DNA from: Nymphaea colorata
Taxonomy: Eukaryota; Streptophyta; Magnoliopsida; Nymphaeales; Nymphaeaceae
Direction of reading: 5' to 3'
Assembly: GCF_008831285.2 (NCBI RefSeq)
Contig: NC_045144.1
Span: 15,861,858-15,921,857, forward strand
Length of the DNA: 60,000 bases
In this document: in pieces, positions 12,797-25,110 of the stretch
How positions within the stretch are numbered: the first letter of the stretch is position 1
Layout of the letters: every line of letters starts with the position of its first letter
The notes under the pieces: generated by a model
The model's input: the letters and a program-made list of their open reading frames with translations, nothing else
What the model was told of the DNA's origin: nothing
The model's database searches: none
Position numbers and translations under genes: made by a program

Positions 12797-12841
12797 GATT
12801 ACTGACGCTTTCTGAATGCCACTAAAAAGCGTCCAGTAATC
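12797..12841. mobile_element. hairpin remnant, CACTA-like subterminal repeat
   Basis: GATTACTGACGCTTT and AAAAGCGTCCAGTAATC form an almost perfect inverted repeat around a short loop. Neighbouring words (GGCGTTGC, TGGTGGCGTTTG, 12700-12780) recall the GACGC/GGCGT subterminal repeats of plant CACTA transposons. No complete element ends were found. It ends about 8 bp before the TATA box of the dioxygenase relict. Confidence 0.4.
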
Positions 12842-12848
12842 GCTTATG

Positions 12849-13102
12849 TATATAAGAACGCATATATGCACCATCAGCCTTCATGATGCAAATTAAGATC
12901 ATAATCTTCTAATTTAATTTTGGTGGGAGGCCCAATATCTCTTTCTTTCTTTGGAAGTAGGAGCCATGTAAAGCTTAGTTTCTTCCTTACCAATCCCAAA
13001 CGTTGAAGATCTTCCTTACCATGTCAGAGTCTAAGACAGATATATTCTACCTGACCAAGAATCGGCCATTGCTGGTGGCAGCGACAGGATCCCAAGCATT
13101 CC
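12849..13102 (+). pseudogene. relict promoter and exon 1 of an SRG1-like 2OG dioxygenase
   Basis: This stretch aligns with the start of the intact dioxygenase gene at 41650. Shared words are TATATAAGAAC (TATA box, 12849-12859; 41546 in the parent), TTCTTCCTTACC, CCAAACGTT, CTGACC, GCCATTG, GGCAGCGA and GGATCCCAA. The start codon at 12965 is kept, but the second codon is TAA where the parent has GAG, and further indels follow. Homology stops near 13102, part-way through exon 1. TATA-to-ATG spacing is 116 bp against 104 bp in the parent. It is a dead tandem or segmental duplicate, not a processed copy, because promoter sequence is included. Confidence 0.85.
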
Positions 13103-14635
13103 ATGCATGTATATTTATATATGATATTTGATATTAGGAGGAGACATTCTTGTGAGATCTAACGGGTCACAATGCACATGAGGTGATGAACCAACTTGGA
13201 CATCAACATACCATGTTATAGTCATAGAGACTAACTATAGTACTCATCAAGCAAAGAGCTTCGTCAACAATGTCCTTGTACCCTCTAATGATCTTATCTA
13301 CATGATAGAAACTGGCACCAAAGAGACGCAGGGGTGGAAGCAAGTGTGTGCACTGTGTGGGCAATTGCCCATACAGGCTCACAAGGAATTCTTATTTTTA
13401 TATTGATAGTTTGGGAAAATTTTCTTCATTTACAAGCTATTGCCACTTAAAAAATTAAAATTTTATAACTAATGCCTCTTAACCAGAATTTTCTGGCTCA
13501 GTCCTTAAAGAGAAGGAAAAGAAGTGCAAATGGAAGGCATCTTTGAAATTGGAAGGAAATTAAAAGAAAAAGAATGAGAGATGGGTGTCAATAGCACCAT
13601 GGATGTGTTCCTTACCCATAAATAAGTGCATGCTAATGCATCCATTAACAAGGAAGTAATATTCTTCAACAAGATGAAAGTACCAAAAAGAAAAAGCAAA
13701 AGAAGACATTGATAAGTAGATAAACACAAAGTCAAATAATTCGAACTCACTAGTCAAAAGTGTGCTAGGTGAGCCCAAACGCTAGTTCTCCAAAAAGCCC
13801 TAGAAAAGTGCTTGGCACTTAGAGGGTCTAAGTTACAATATATGAAACATGAAGAAGAGCAAGAAGACGATCGAGAAAGAAAAAAATAAAGATAAGAAAA
13901 ATGGCAAAGGTAGAATGGAAGGAATAAAACAAGATAAAAATGAAAGAAGAAGAAGAAGAAGAAGAAGAAAAAGAATAAGACTTGGGCACGTAGGTGGACC
14001 ATGCTAGAAATTGGAACAGTTCATGTGCCAATAAGCAAGTTTTTTCTACTAAAGACTTAAGTTTGCTAACAATTAACAGGAAACTTAAGATTGCCCCCAA
14101 TAATATCTTCAAATGGAAAAAGTCTATGGGTACAAATGAAATTATTGAAAGCAGATGGCTCAGAAGTCATCCTCGTCTAACCTTTCAATATTTGTATAGC
14201 GTTCATTCTTTCTGGTCCATAACTTCGTGCTGAATTCTTAATCATAAACCAATCCATAATCAGACAAATTCCCATCACAAACAAAGATAACACAATGTGA
14301 CCAAAAAGGAAATTGCAAAAGAAAGAATTGGTACCGAGATGGGCTGCAGGGATGGTGACTTCGAAAGAGAAATGGTACTAATTCAATTAAGAAACGGAAA
14401 ATGAAGAACAAGACCAAGCAGAAGAAAGAAAATGATTGGAAAAGGAAATGGACGACAAACTTGTTTATCGATCATCAGGGTTAGGTTTTATCGAAAGTAG
14501 TGTTTTAGAACCAATCCCAAGCGTCGCCTTCCTGAGAAGTACAACCGCTTTGCAAGAAAAAAATCCTCGTTTTCCAAAGAAAACCTTCGAAGCAAAAGTG
14601 TTAACGTCCGACGATGGCTTCTTAGAACGAGAGCC

Positions 14636-14678
<43 letters not shown>

Positions 14679-15027
14679 CTGACAATGCCAAGAAAAGGAA
14701 CGAAGAAGAGAAATAAGAGAAGACACAAGGACTCTACGAGGTTCGGAGACAAAAGTTTTCCACAGAGTTTTTTAATATCAAGGAAAGACCAAGAATACAA
14801 GAAAAATAAGTGCCTCGTCTTAAACATGGAGATTACGGCAAATGCAAAAAATACATAAATAACAAAAAGCATATAAAGTGTAGATCAAGCTACACTCCAA
14901 CAGAGATGACACCCAAAAACTTTTTAGCCAAGAAAATCGAGTGGGTCGGTCATGGTTCTGGGTAGCCCGATCGATTCTTAGGAAACCGACCGATCTGCAT
15001 GTCTGTAGCGACGGTTTACTTTCTGTT
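13103..15027. other. intergenic sequence with (GAA)n and (CT)n tracts
   Basis: Contains a (GAA)n tract at about 13946-13970 and a (CT)n tract at about 14637-14676. The open frames here are low-complexity or resemble nothing recognisable. A stretch around 14460-14640 is open on both strands but has no family resemblance. Confidence 0.45.
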
Positions 15028-15035
15028 GTTAAAGG

Positions 15036-16563
15036 CATTGTCACAAAAAACAGCGTTATATTAAAAAAAACGCATATTTAACGTCAAAAAAGTTCCAGAC
15101 GAAAAAAACGGCAAAAAGACGCGTTTTTTTTGAAAAAAACTGGCGAAATTTAAAAAACGCGTATAAAACGCACATAAACGATTTTTTGCATTTTCTTTTA
15201 ACGTGCGAGTGCAAAATGGCATAGCTTGTAATATTTTTTAAGACGTTGGCTTTTTTTTAAAACTTGTTCGACCTTTTAGTGGCAAAAAAGTATTTTAACA
15301 TAAGAAAAGAGGGCTTAGGGTTAACTTGAAATCGAAAACTTGTTGAGGGCCTTGAGGCTTCGAACGTTTGAGTCTTCGAGACAGAGAGGCGTAACAGGGC
15401 AGGGTCTTCTTCTTCGAGTGAGGTGAGAACTTCTTCCTTCGTCCGTTCCTCAACCTCACCTCTCAATCGGTTGAAGAGGAGGGCATTCGAGATTCGGCTG
15501 GTTTCGTCTGATCTTCTTCTTCTCGTTTTCATCCGGCTGAAGAGGAGGGCATTCGAGATTCAACTTCCTTCGTCTCCAATCTCCATCTCTTTTTCATTCG
15601 AGCGGTGACAGGTTCTCTTTAGTCTTTCCAAGTTTCCATTTCGTTTTTTTACAACGTATAGACTCTAGTATACATGTGCTGTTCGATTTTTCTTTTTTCT
15701 TGTTGTCGTATGCATCAATGATTCAATGCATGCCTTCGTCTCCATCTCGTCTTCTGTTTGTTTCTAAAACTTGTTAGATGAAGTGTTCTTCACTGTCTGT
15801 TCATTTGACAGAATCATCTTTGGTGGTTTGTGTTCTCATATCTTGGAGAAAGCATATCCAATATTTTTTACAGATTAAATGTTTCAACTTTCAAATGCTT
15901 TCCTGATTCATTTTATAAATTTATAATTTTGTAGATATCAAGAGATGAACATTGCCATTCTAAGTTGTCTTTTTGAAATTTCTTCGTAATTCCTTAGTTC
16001 ATTTGGTCTTCATTAGAATGAATATGCGTTTGCAAAGCATGGCTCCAGAATTGAAGAAGACCAATGAAGAAGCTATCTACATTGAACATGTGAACCCATT
16101 TGCTGAAGAAGAAAATTTAAATACTGAGACAACGAACTTGTCTTCAGATTCAGAAGAGGAAAATATTGATGAAAGTGAAAGACAAAGAGCTTCAAGTTCA
16201 AGGCGTACAATAAATGAAGAAGATGACTCCACTTCTTGGGAAGACGATTAGGACATGTTTTTTTCACTTTCCAACTGAAATGACTTCATTTGTGTTGTAA
16301 AGCCATGAAGGCAAAAAACTTTTGTTAGTTATGTATTTGTCATTTCATTATCTAATTTTAATGTGTTGCTTATCTAGTCATTTTTCAATGTTTCTTTTAA
16401 TTTCTCATTTACTTTCTTTTTATATAATTATCAGGATTATTTATTTATTTTTTAAAAATTTGCCGTCTTTTTCCCGTTTTATTCCCGAGATTTTCGGCTT
16501 CGCCGTATTATACCCGTTTTTTTCATCGCCGTCTTATACCCATCCACGTCTTTTGTGACAATG
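15036..16563. mobile_element. non-autonomous hAT DNA transposon, 1.53 kb
   Basis: Terminal inverted repeats CATTGTCACAAAA (15036-15048) and TTTTGTGACAATG (16551-16563) are exact over 13 bp. They are flanked by an exact 8-bp target duplication, GTTAAAGG at 15028-15035 and 16564-16571. An 8-bp duplication is the hAT signature. AAACGG words, the motif bound by the maize Ac transposase, occur near the left end (about 15107) and inverted near the right end (about 16478 and 16515). The interior holds a directly repeated GAAGAGGAGGGCATTCGAGA (about 15473 and 15540) and one acidic open frame, but no transposase core, so this looks like an internal-deletion derivative. Confidence 0.9.
15973..16251 (+). 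pseudogene. acidic open frame inside the hAT element
   Basis: A 92-codon frame. The C-terminal half is Glu/Asp/Ser-rich (LSSDSEEENIDESERQ, EEDDSTSWEDD) and ends in a stop at 16249-16251. Several hAT transposases end in short acidic tails, so this may be the last exon of the deleted transposase. That is inference, since no BED finger or dimerisation domain is present. It cannot work as a transposase. Confidence 0.4.
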
Positions 16564-16571
16564 GTTAAAGG

Positions 16572-17160
16572 CTACTCTGTCGTATCTAGTAGCATAATCC
16601 AAACTCGTCAATAGCTCATCCATCCCCCTCTGGACTTCTCATTTGCAACATGTATATCGTTCAAATCCATCATCCATGGATCGGACTTAACCTTTTCTTT
16701 CCAAAAGAAAACAAATTCTTCTCTTTAGTGGCGCATTACGTATACTTCACTTGCTCCTCGCTTGTCACCTTGCTTGCGGCGGTAGGCAGAAGTTCACTCA
16801 CCTTTCCTCATGCTTCTCTTGGTACACTCTCTTGCAATGTATCTATCGTGTGGTGTCAACCTCAACACTGATTGACCTATGGGAAGGATAAAAGGACTTC
16901 GATGACTGAAGGCTAGGAAGGAAAGATGGACAAGGCAAGGAACAGACTAGAACCCTTTGAGATCATAAGCTTTAAACATCTGACTGTACTTATGGAATTG
17001 TTTGCAGTTTGGAGACTCATCTACCGCTTGATTTGTAAGAGGTTCCTTTTAATGAGAAAAGGAAAATAAAAAGGCTTTATGTAAAGAAGAAAGTTTATGA
17101 AATGAAACAATTACAGACAAAATGTAATGAGCACCCCTGGAACTTACCTCTAGAAATCCT
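16572..17160. other. intergenic sequence, nothing recognised
   Basis: One 73-codon open frame at 16650-16871 resembles no family I know. No TIRs or tandem repeats were seen. Confidence 0.45.
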
Positions 17161-17163
17161 TAG

Positions 17164-18280
17164 GGGGCTGTTTGATGGCCTGGAAATCTGGAATTGGAAA
17201 TATATTTCTAGAAATATATTTCTTGGAAAAAAGTAATGAGAAAAATCTTTTCGATTCACATTTTGATGTGTGTGTGATGAATGAGAAAAAAATTTCCTTG
17301 AAACTTATTTCTTAGTTTGATGGATTGGAAATTTTTTTCAGCTTATTGTGTGAATGTGTCTCTGCATTTTCAGAGTTGAAGAATGCATTCACTTTAATCA
17401 GCGTGGCAGTAGTTAATTTAGAATTTTTACTAAAAACATGGTGCATCTAACTAATTTTGGTAAAGGATGCTGAATAAAAATGAAAATAAAGAGAAGTAAC
17501 TGGGGCTGAAGTGAATTTTTTTTGTAAAAGGGGATCGACGTTTTCTTCTTCCGTTTCGTTTCTCATCGTCGTCTTTTCTTTCTTCACCTGCCGGCCTCGA
17601 TTTGCGGCTGGAGACCGACCAACCAACTGTGGCTGGAGGCGGTTGACAGTTTGGGACTGGCGACGGAAGAAATGGCTGTCGACAGGACGAAATGGTAGCG
17701 AGATGAGGGGTTTTTTTTTATCTATTTCTGTTTGTTTTAGGTTTTATTTTTCTTTATCACCGGAAAAACCAACGTCCGATGGTTGCAATAAATGCCGGTG
17801 ATTTCTAGTTACATCTCTGTTTGTCTCTTTGTCTATCTCTTACTCGCTTTCTCTCTTTCTCTAACCCTTGGCATTGAAACCCTTTGTCATGACTATGGGT
17901 CACCGAAAACCAAGGAAGAGGCTGCTGAGGCTGTCGTTTCTGGCTTCATTACCGTCTTCCTTTTACAAATGGTCGGAAGCGGCGGAGAGATGCCATTCCT
18001 ATGGTAGAAGAGCTGCTGCGGTCCTGCGGATGGGAGAAGAGGAGGCTGAGGCGCTACTGTGAAGAGTCAAAGACAGACGGAGAAGCCCAACGGTCATTTT
18101 TTTATTTCTGGAATAATTTTTCCACCCCTCTCGGTGGAAAGAAATTTCCGGAAATTTATTTCCGGAAAGGATGACAACGGTTATATTTTCCTTCCCTAGT
18201 TTGATTGGGAGGAAAAATTTTTAAAAATTTGAATTATTTTTCTTGGTGAACAGGAGATTTCCTGCCCGTCAAACAGGCCC
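17164..18280. mobile_element. PIF/Harbinger-like non-autonomous element, 1.1 kb
   Basis: The ends are imperfect inverted repeats of about 28 bp: left GGGGCTGTTTGATGGCCTGG, right (reverse complement) GGGCCTGTTTGACGGGCAGG, both continuing AAATCT. Each is flanked by TAG (17161-17163 and 18281-18283). GGGNCTGTTTG termini with a 3-bp duplication fit PIF/Harbinger, although TAG is not the usual TWA target. The middle (17510-18065) is more GC-rich than the arms and has open frames but no transposase motif, so it may be captured sequence. Subterminal GGAAAT/ATTTCC words are repeated on both sides. Confidence 0.75.
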
Positions 18281-18315
18281 TAGGGGAACCAACAGTCTTG
18301 TTTTTCTTTTTTAGG

Positions 18316-19105
<790 letters not shown>

Positions 19106-19532
19106 TGTGTTTCATGGATTGTGTTTCAGGAGTTCTTTGATTGTCAGTTGAAGTAAGAGGTTGAATTCGTTGATCAGTTGAAATGGAATATGTCGTCATC
19201 AGTGAAGAAGCAGAGAAAGAGAACAACGTGAACTCTAGTTTAGGGTTATGAAAATCTTCGTGATCATCGCTCGATCCTGTTGATGGAGGCCGTCGCCCAT
19301 CCTCAGAGATGATGGATCACTACTAATCAAAGATTCCAGCTAGCTGTACTGACAAGACGTTCTTGGGCGTCGGTGGTAGGGAGCACTAGTGCTATGTTCC
19401 AAAATGAGTGAGAGGAGACATTTAGATTGCCGGATCTTGTAGCGTGTGAAGTTGAGGAGAAGTGTATGCTGGTGATTCCATTTGGATGTGCGAGAGTAAA
19501 TGGCCAGGCCTTTCAGGTGAACTGCTACTGCG

Positions 19533-19921
19533 ATGCTATCAGGCAGTAGCTCGAGATTTTGTCTGGATTGGGCAATAGTTTTTCACGATTTGCGTATGCA
19601 ATGCTTTATTCTAGGTGAAATCAGATTTTCACTCCTTCCAAAAAGGACTTTTCCTGATCAAAGCTTTATCCAAGGAAGATTTAATGGAAGTAATGCAATT
19701 AGAAAAATGGCGTGTTCGTGGTAGATTTTTTGGTATGTAGCAAGTGGGAACCAGGAATGCCACTTAGACTCGAAGCTGTCACAAGAACCCCTCTATGGAT
19801 TCGTCTACCAGAGCTGTCTCTTTATATGTGGAATCACAAGGTCTTCATTGGTGTCACCAACCTTCTGGGTGTTTTTTTTTGTAGACACTGGCGGCTTCAC
19901 CAAATCAAATGCGAGGTATGA
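19533..19921 (+). pseudogene. LINE ORF1 remnant (DUF4283 type)
   Basis: Broken frames spell a DUF4283-like nucleic-acid-binding region: FIQGRFNGSNAIRKMACSW, then in another frame LWIRLPELSLYMWNHKVF. The pattern of Trp-Ile-x-Leu-Pro-x-Leu with Trp-x-x-x near the end is typical of plant L1 ORF1. Stops and frameshifts occur around 19724 and 19921. Confidence 0.7.
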
Positions 19922-20694
19922 ATATGTTCAGATTTTTAATCTATGTTCCTCTTAATTTTTCGCCCATGGGTTCGATTTGCATTAGTGATGGTGATAAAGT
20001 TCTTGAACAAACAGTGAAATATGAAACAAAATTCGTTTCTATACCTTATGTAGGTTTTCGTTTCATTCCACGGGAGATTGGCATGAGGGAGGGGCAAATG
20101 AGCACAGAGCCCTTAGATGGATGAACTCAGGCCACTCTTGCTAAGAGATGGCAAAATCTAGGCCCTAAGCGACACAGCCTATCTAATACTAAAGGAAATC
20201 AGTTCGCGCTTCTTGAAGAATATGTGCTTCCTGTTGAGGACCTCAGATCCATGAGCCATGAGTCTTAGGGAGTTATTTTAGATGAAATGATGATAGAATC
20301 GTCTCCATTGAAGGTTAGCCATGGTAAAATTGTTGCCGAGCCATACTATGAGAACAAGAAGAAAGCCACAGAAGTTGAGGCGAAATTTCCTCCTAGATTT
20401 GGTTGTTTGAACTCTACTGAGACTAGCAATGGAAAGGTAAAGGGTCTTCTTCCCTGTGGAGATTAGTTTGAACAAAAAAAAGCTCCTCATTCCAAAGCAG
20501 TTAGCAATTTTAAGAAAAAAGGGTGGTAGGACAACATCTTCTAAGGCTATCCAAAGTTCTGGTGTGAAAGAAGGGAAGTTGGCGTAATATAATCACGATG
20601 TGGATATCCATGGAACAAAGAATTTCCATAATAAAGAGAATGTTCCCCCATGGGAAAAGGAGCCTACAGAGGAGTTGCCAATTTCCACTAAATG

Positions 20695-21300
20695 AACTTT
20701 AGCAGTTGGAATGTTGGAGGGCTTGCTAATCTAGCAACCCAGAAAGATTGTAGTAATTGGGTAATGTCTAATCATCTTGGAACCTTTCTTGTTCAATACT
20801 ATGTTAATTGTGGACAACTTCAAATCTTTTTGGAATCGCTATGAGGAGTTTCCTTTTGAATCTAATATTGATGCTGATCCTAATTGGGTCAGAATTGTTT
20901 GTGGTTGGAGACAGACTGTTTTTAGTTTGACTTGTTCTAGATTTAATAAATTTTGGATGGATTGTTCGTTTATTCATAAGTCTTCCAATCTCAACTTTGA
21001 TATAATGGGGGTGTATCTTCACCCTGACTTCAAAAGTTGCAAGGACCAATTGGTTATGTTAAGTGTTGTCATTGCCAATAAACAAAAGCCAATAATTATA
21101 ATGGGAGATTTTAATTCAGTTCATAAGGAGTCTCAAAAGAGGTCTGTCCCTTGCTATACAAGCCTGTTTAGCATTCAATGAATTCATTCGAGATGCTGGA
21201 CTAAGGGAGATTATAGACAGAAACAGTGCCTTCACATGGACCAATCTCTGCAAGCTCAAAGCAAGATAGTTATATGTTTTTTGAACAATTCTTGCAGTAA
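20695..21300 (+). pseudogene. LINE ORF2 endonuclease remnant
   Basis: An apurinic-type endonuclease domain is visible in pieces. WNVGGLAN (about 20710) marks its usual start, IIIMGDFNSV (about 21090-21120) holds the conserved Gly-Asp-Phe-Asn, and AFTWTN follows near 21230. Such nucleases nick target DNA to prime reverse transcription. The domain is interrupted by several stops. Confidence 0.8.
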
Positions 21301-21773
21301 GCAAGTAGGAAGTTGTGGGCAGCTTTAGGTAAAACCAGGGGGTTCTTCAAACCACTCAGTGCTTCTCTTTACATGTAAATTAGATATCTTTAAAACCACA
21401 TGCAAGAGAAGATAGAGATTCAAATACTTCTTGTATTGGGAGTGTCAACCCAGTTGTAAGGTCATTATGACAAGAGCATAAGGAGTGGAGTGTAGAGGAT
21501 GCCTAATGCTTAAACTCCTAGGAAAATTAGACAGAATATGGGCATGCCTAAGTAATTGGAGTAAATATGAAACTGAGAAAATTGATATAATAATTAACAT
21601 GCTTCAAAAGGATCATATTGGGATTTATAAAAGGCAAGATATTGGCTCTCATACCTGGTCCATTCCTGAAAATCAAATTAGAACTTCTCTTGCGAACGCT
21701 CTTTGATGTGAAAGAAATTTATTGGAAACAAAAAGCTAGGGTATCATGGCTAAAAGAAAGGGACAATAACAAC

Positions 21774-22022
21774 TGTAGAAACAGTAAAAACGAGGGAACG
21801 AGAAACGAACACAGATGTAATGTAGAAAACTTCTCAACTAGAGAGAAAAACCCACAGGTAAGGAGGACTGGTGCCCACTAGCAACCAGACACTCTCTCTC
21901 ATAAATTTTCATTCATACCCAAAAATTAGGGTTACCAAGATATAAGTAGAGCCTCAATAGGCCTAAATAGGAGCACACACTGGACCAGGTCCAGACCCAG
22001 ACCCGTACATTAGAACACGTCA
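21774..22022 (-). repeat. 3' LTR of the nested Copia
   Basis: Starts TGTAGAAACAG and ends ACACGTCA in plus orientation. It is 249 bp against 177 bp for the other LTR, carrying about 60-70 bp more (about 21817-21882) plus a few extra bases near 22010. Confidence 0.9.
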
Positions 22023-22118
22023 AAGTTCGGCATACAAATCAAACATGCCCAACTTGGATACATTTCTCTCAAATGAAGTTGAAGACGGTCAGGACATCAG
22101 TTGTTTGGTCTTCAGATC

Positions 22119-22982
22119 TCATGTAAAAAAGTACAAGTTCTTTAGCATCAATTCTCTCTCAAATGAAATGCCGGTCAATCTCAACATGTTTGTTCTGTCA
22201 TGAAGCACAGGGTTGTTGGCCAAGTTGATTGCTGACTTGTTATCACAATACATCTTCATTGGTTCTTCAACCTTTATACCAATATTAGTCAACAATACTT
22301 TCAGCCACAAAAGCTCATAAACTCCCATAGCAACCGCTTTGTATTCGGCTTCAGCACTGGAACGAGAACAAACGTCTTGCCTCTTACTCCTCCACACTAT
22401 GAGATTCCCTCCCAAATAGATACAATAGCCAGAGGTGGACCTCCTAGTGTCTTGCTTAACATACAGGAGACCTTTGCTAGGATTCCTCTTCAAGTAGCAC
22501 AAGATCCTGTCGACAGCCTTCAAGTGAGCATTTGTGAGATCATGCATGAACTGACTTATCACATTCACACCGAAGGTAATATCAGGTTTAGTGAGAGTAA
22601 GATAAATCAATTTCCCCACAAGATGTTGATATCTTCTCTTGGCCTCTTCACAGAGAGGCTTCCCATCTCTAAGACTCAGCTTATGGCCAGCATCTAGAGG
22701 AGTAGAAGCCGGTTTACACCCCAGTTTTTCAGTCTCCTTTAACAAATCTAGAGTGTAGTTCCGTTGATTTAGTACAAGGCTAGTACCAGACCTAGTAATT
22801 TCAATGCCAAGGACATATTTCAACTTACCAAGGTCCTTGAGATCAAATTCGATCACCAACAGTTTCTTTAACTTAATTAGTTCATTTTCATCATCATCTG
22901 TGACAATTATATCATCAACATATACCAATAGAATAGTAACCTTTTGCTCATTCCTCTTCACAAAGAGTGTATGATCTCTCAT
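22119..22982 (-). pseudogene. Copia RT (C-terminal part) and RNase H of the nested element
   Basis: The longest intact retroelement frame in the window (287 codons from its first Met). It contains the catalytic YVDD (22911-22922) in LLVYVDDIIVTDD, the connection region, and RNase H segments VWRSKRQDVCSRSSAEAEYK and MYCDNKSAINLANNPVLHDR. It is cut off from the N-terminal half of RT by stops near 22990-23150. Confidence 0.9.
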
Positions 22983-23927
22983 TACAAATCTAAGTCATTC
23001 AAACCATACTCGAGGAGATTGTTTGAGCCCATATAAAGCTTTCCTTAGCTTGCAACATTTTCCAGGTTCCTCATATCCTGAAGGCATACACATATATACT
23101 TCATCTTCAAGGTCTCCATTGAGAAATGCGTTCTTGACATCAAGTTGGTACATCTTTCACTCCTTTATCACAACTAAGGATATAATGACTGACAGTCTTC
23201 ATCTTCGCAATGGGAGCAAAGGTCTCCAAGTAGTCGATTCTATATTTCTGACTGAACCCCTTGGCAACAAGTTGAGTTTTATATCTGTCTATATTCTCAT
23301 CTGGCTTATACTTAATGGTGTAAACCCACTTCGATTCTACCAAATGAGCGGCTTCAAGAATCTTTACCACCTCCCATGTCTTGTTTCTGTTCAAGGCTTC
23401 CATCTCTTCTTGCATTGCATAAGTCCACTTGGGATCACTCTGAGCCTCAGCAACCTTCCTAGGAATCACATCCAAAGAAAGAGAAGATACAAAACATTTG
23501 TAGTCCTTGCTCAATCTAGAATATGAAACAAAGTCACCCTTTCGCAAGGCGATGAGAAGCTCTTCACTTGCAGCAACAGTCTGAATGTCTTCTTCAACTT
23601 GTTTCTCCCAAGCATGACTTGGATCATCCAGCGAGGGACTAACTGGATTGAGAGTAGAATTCTCACCACCTGTCACCTCATCTGTACAGACTCTTCACCT
23701 AGAGTAAACTTGCCCAAAAAGGTGACTATGTTCCTCCTCAGTCCCAGTAGAACCCCTTTCATCAACTGCTTGGCTCTCCTCCAGCCTATGGTCCAGGAAA
23801 TCTGTGAACTGAATATCTTGACTCGGAGAATACTCTTCCCTTGACATAGGCTTCTCCCCCTAGAGAGAATTCTCACCAAAATAGGAAGCCTGTTCAAGGA
23901 AAATGACATCTTTGGTAACATACGCAC
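22983..23927 (-). pseudogene. Copia integrase-RT linker and RT N-terminus of the nested element
   Basis: Segments in two frames: 23676-23140 with WTYAMQEEMEALNRNKTWEV and [19 protein letters not shown]-type RT fingers ([15 protein letters not shown]), and 23927-23673 covering the variable linker after integrase. At least two frameshifts separate these from the rest of pol. Confidence 0.85.
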
Positions 23928-24669
23928 AACCAGTGGAAGGGTCCCGACACTTGTACCATTTTTGAGTAGGAGAATAACCTAGAAATACGGCCTTAATAGA
24001 CCTTGGATCAAACTTTTTAATATGAGGATTATGATTGTGAATAAAGCAGACACAACCAAAAACTCTGGGTGGAAGAGAGAAAGGTTCACGACTTCCTGGT
24101 AACATAGAATGAGGCGTCTGCCCATTCAACACACGACTAGGCATACAATTGATAAGATACGTACTGGTCAACATAGCATCCCCCTAATACCTTTTTGGAA
24201 CATGACGTTGAAAAAGAAGAGCCCGAGTCATATTCAATAATTGGCAATTCTTTCATTCAATAACTCCATTTTGAGGAGGAGTATAACTACATGAAGTCTC
24301 ATGAACAATTCCTTTTTTTCGAAAGAAGCTATCAACAGACTGACACGTATATTCACGAGCATTGTCAGACCGAAAGGTCTTAACAGATACTCTATATTGA
24401 GTTTCCACATAAATAATGAAAGTTTCTATGACAGTAGGAACTTCACTACGGTCTTTCAGCAAGAAAACAATGGTGTTCCGAGAACAATCATTTATAAAGG
24501 TGATAAAATACTGACAACCATGACAAAAAAGAATTCTCGAAGGCCCCCACACATCAGAATGAATCATGACAAACACCTTGTTAGAACGATAGAGAGACAC
24601 AGGGTATGAAACCCAAAACATGTAAACATGTTTGGCCAGGTGACAGACATCATAAGACACCATAGTCAT
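23860..24669 (-). pseudogene. Copia integrase of the nested element
   Basis: The minus strand shows the integrase core: MIHSDVWGPSRI (first Asp), FRSDNAREY (second Asp) and HETSCSYTPPQNGVIE (catalytic Glu), then the C-terminal region FGCVCFIHNHNP and VFLGYSPTQKWYKC. A frame break near 24250-24174 disables it. Confidence 0.9.
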
Positions 24670-24750
24670 ATCTAACCTGGAACACAGATCAGGAAATAAC
24701 TGTCTTAGAATTCCAAAAGAAAGGTGTCCAAGGCGCTCATGCCGCGGCTG

Positions 24751-25110
24751 TCATGAGGGCAGTAGCGGCACACATAGGTAAACGATATAGCCCTCAGAAA
24801 ACAAACCAATCTCAATCCTCTTCCCTGTACAACGATCAGCAGAAAAAATACGTTCACAATTCAACTCTTTTGTAATCTTGCTAACCGACAAGAGGTTCAA
24901 GGGAAGATGAGAAATATATAGAGCATTGTGGACTAATAACTTGTTCAAAAGTGAGAGACTCCCTTTTCCAGCCACAGATATAGAGGAACCATCGGCAAGA
25001 GACACCCGTTCCTTCCTGACGAAAGCTTATACCCATGAAAGACCTTAGGATCGCCAGTCATGTGCCTGGTAGCACCACTGTCAATAATCTATTCCTCCAT
25101 ATGAGAATCC
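24751..25110 (-). pseudogene. Copia protease of the nested element
   Basis: IDSGATRHMTG (active-site Asp-Ser-Gly, about 25090-25060) is followed after a frameshift by SLADGSSISVAGKGSLSL and HLPLNLLSVSKI. A stop precedes the Asp motif. No gag frame leads into it. Confidence 0.85.

Noticed and set aside
14436-14872. Frames of about 135-140 codons on both strands
   Set aside because: They are extended by a (CT)n tract (Ser-Leu or Glu-Arg repeats). The flanking parts match nothing I know.
22377-22697. 106-codon plus-strand frame
   Set aside because: It is antisense to the Copia RT/RNase H frame and has no resemblance of its own. The same holds for 23023-23526 and 24301-24609.
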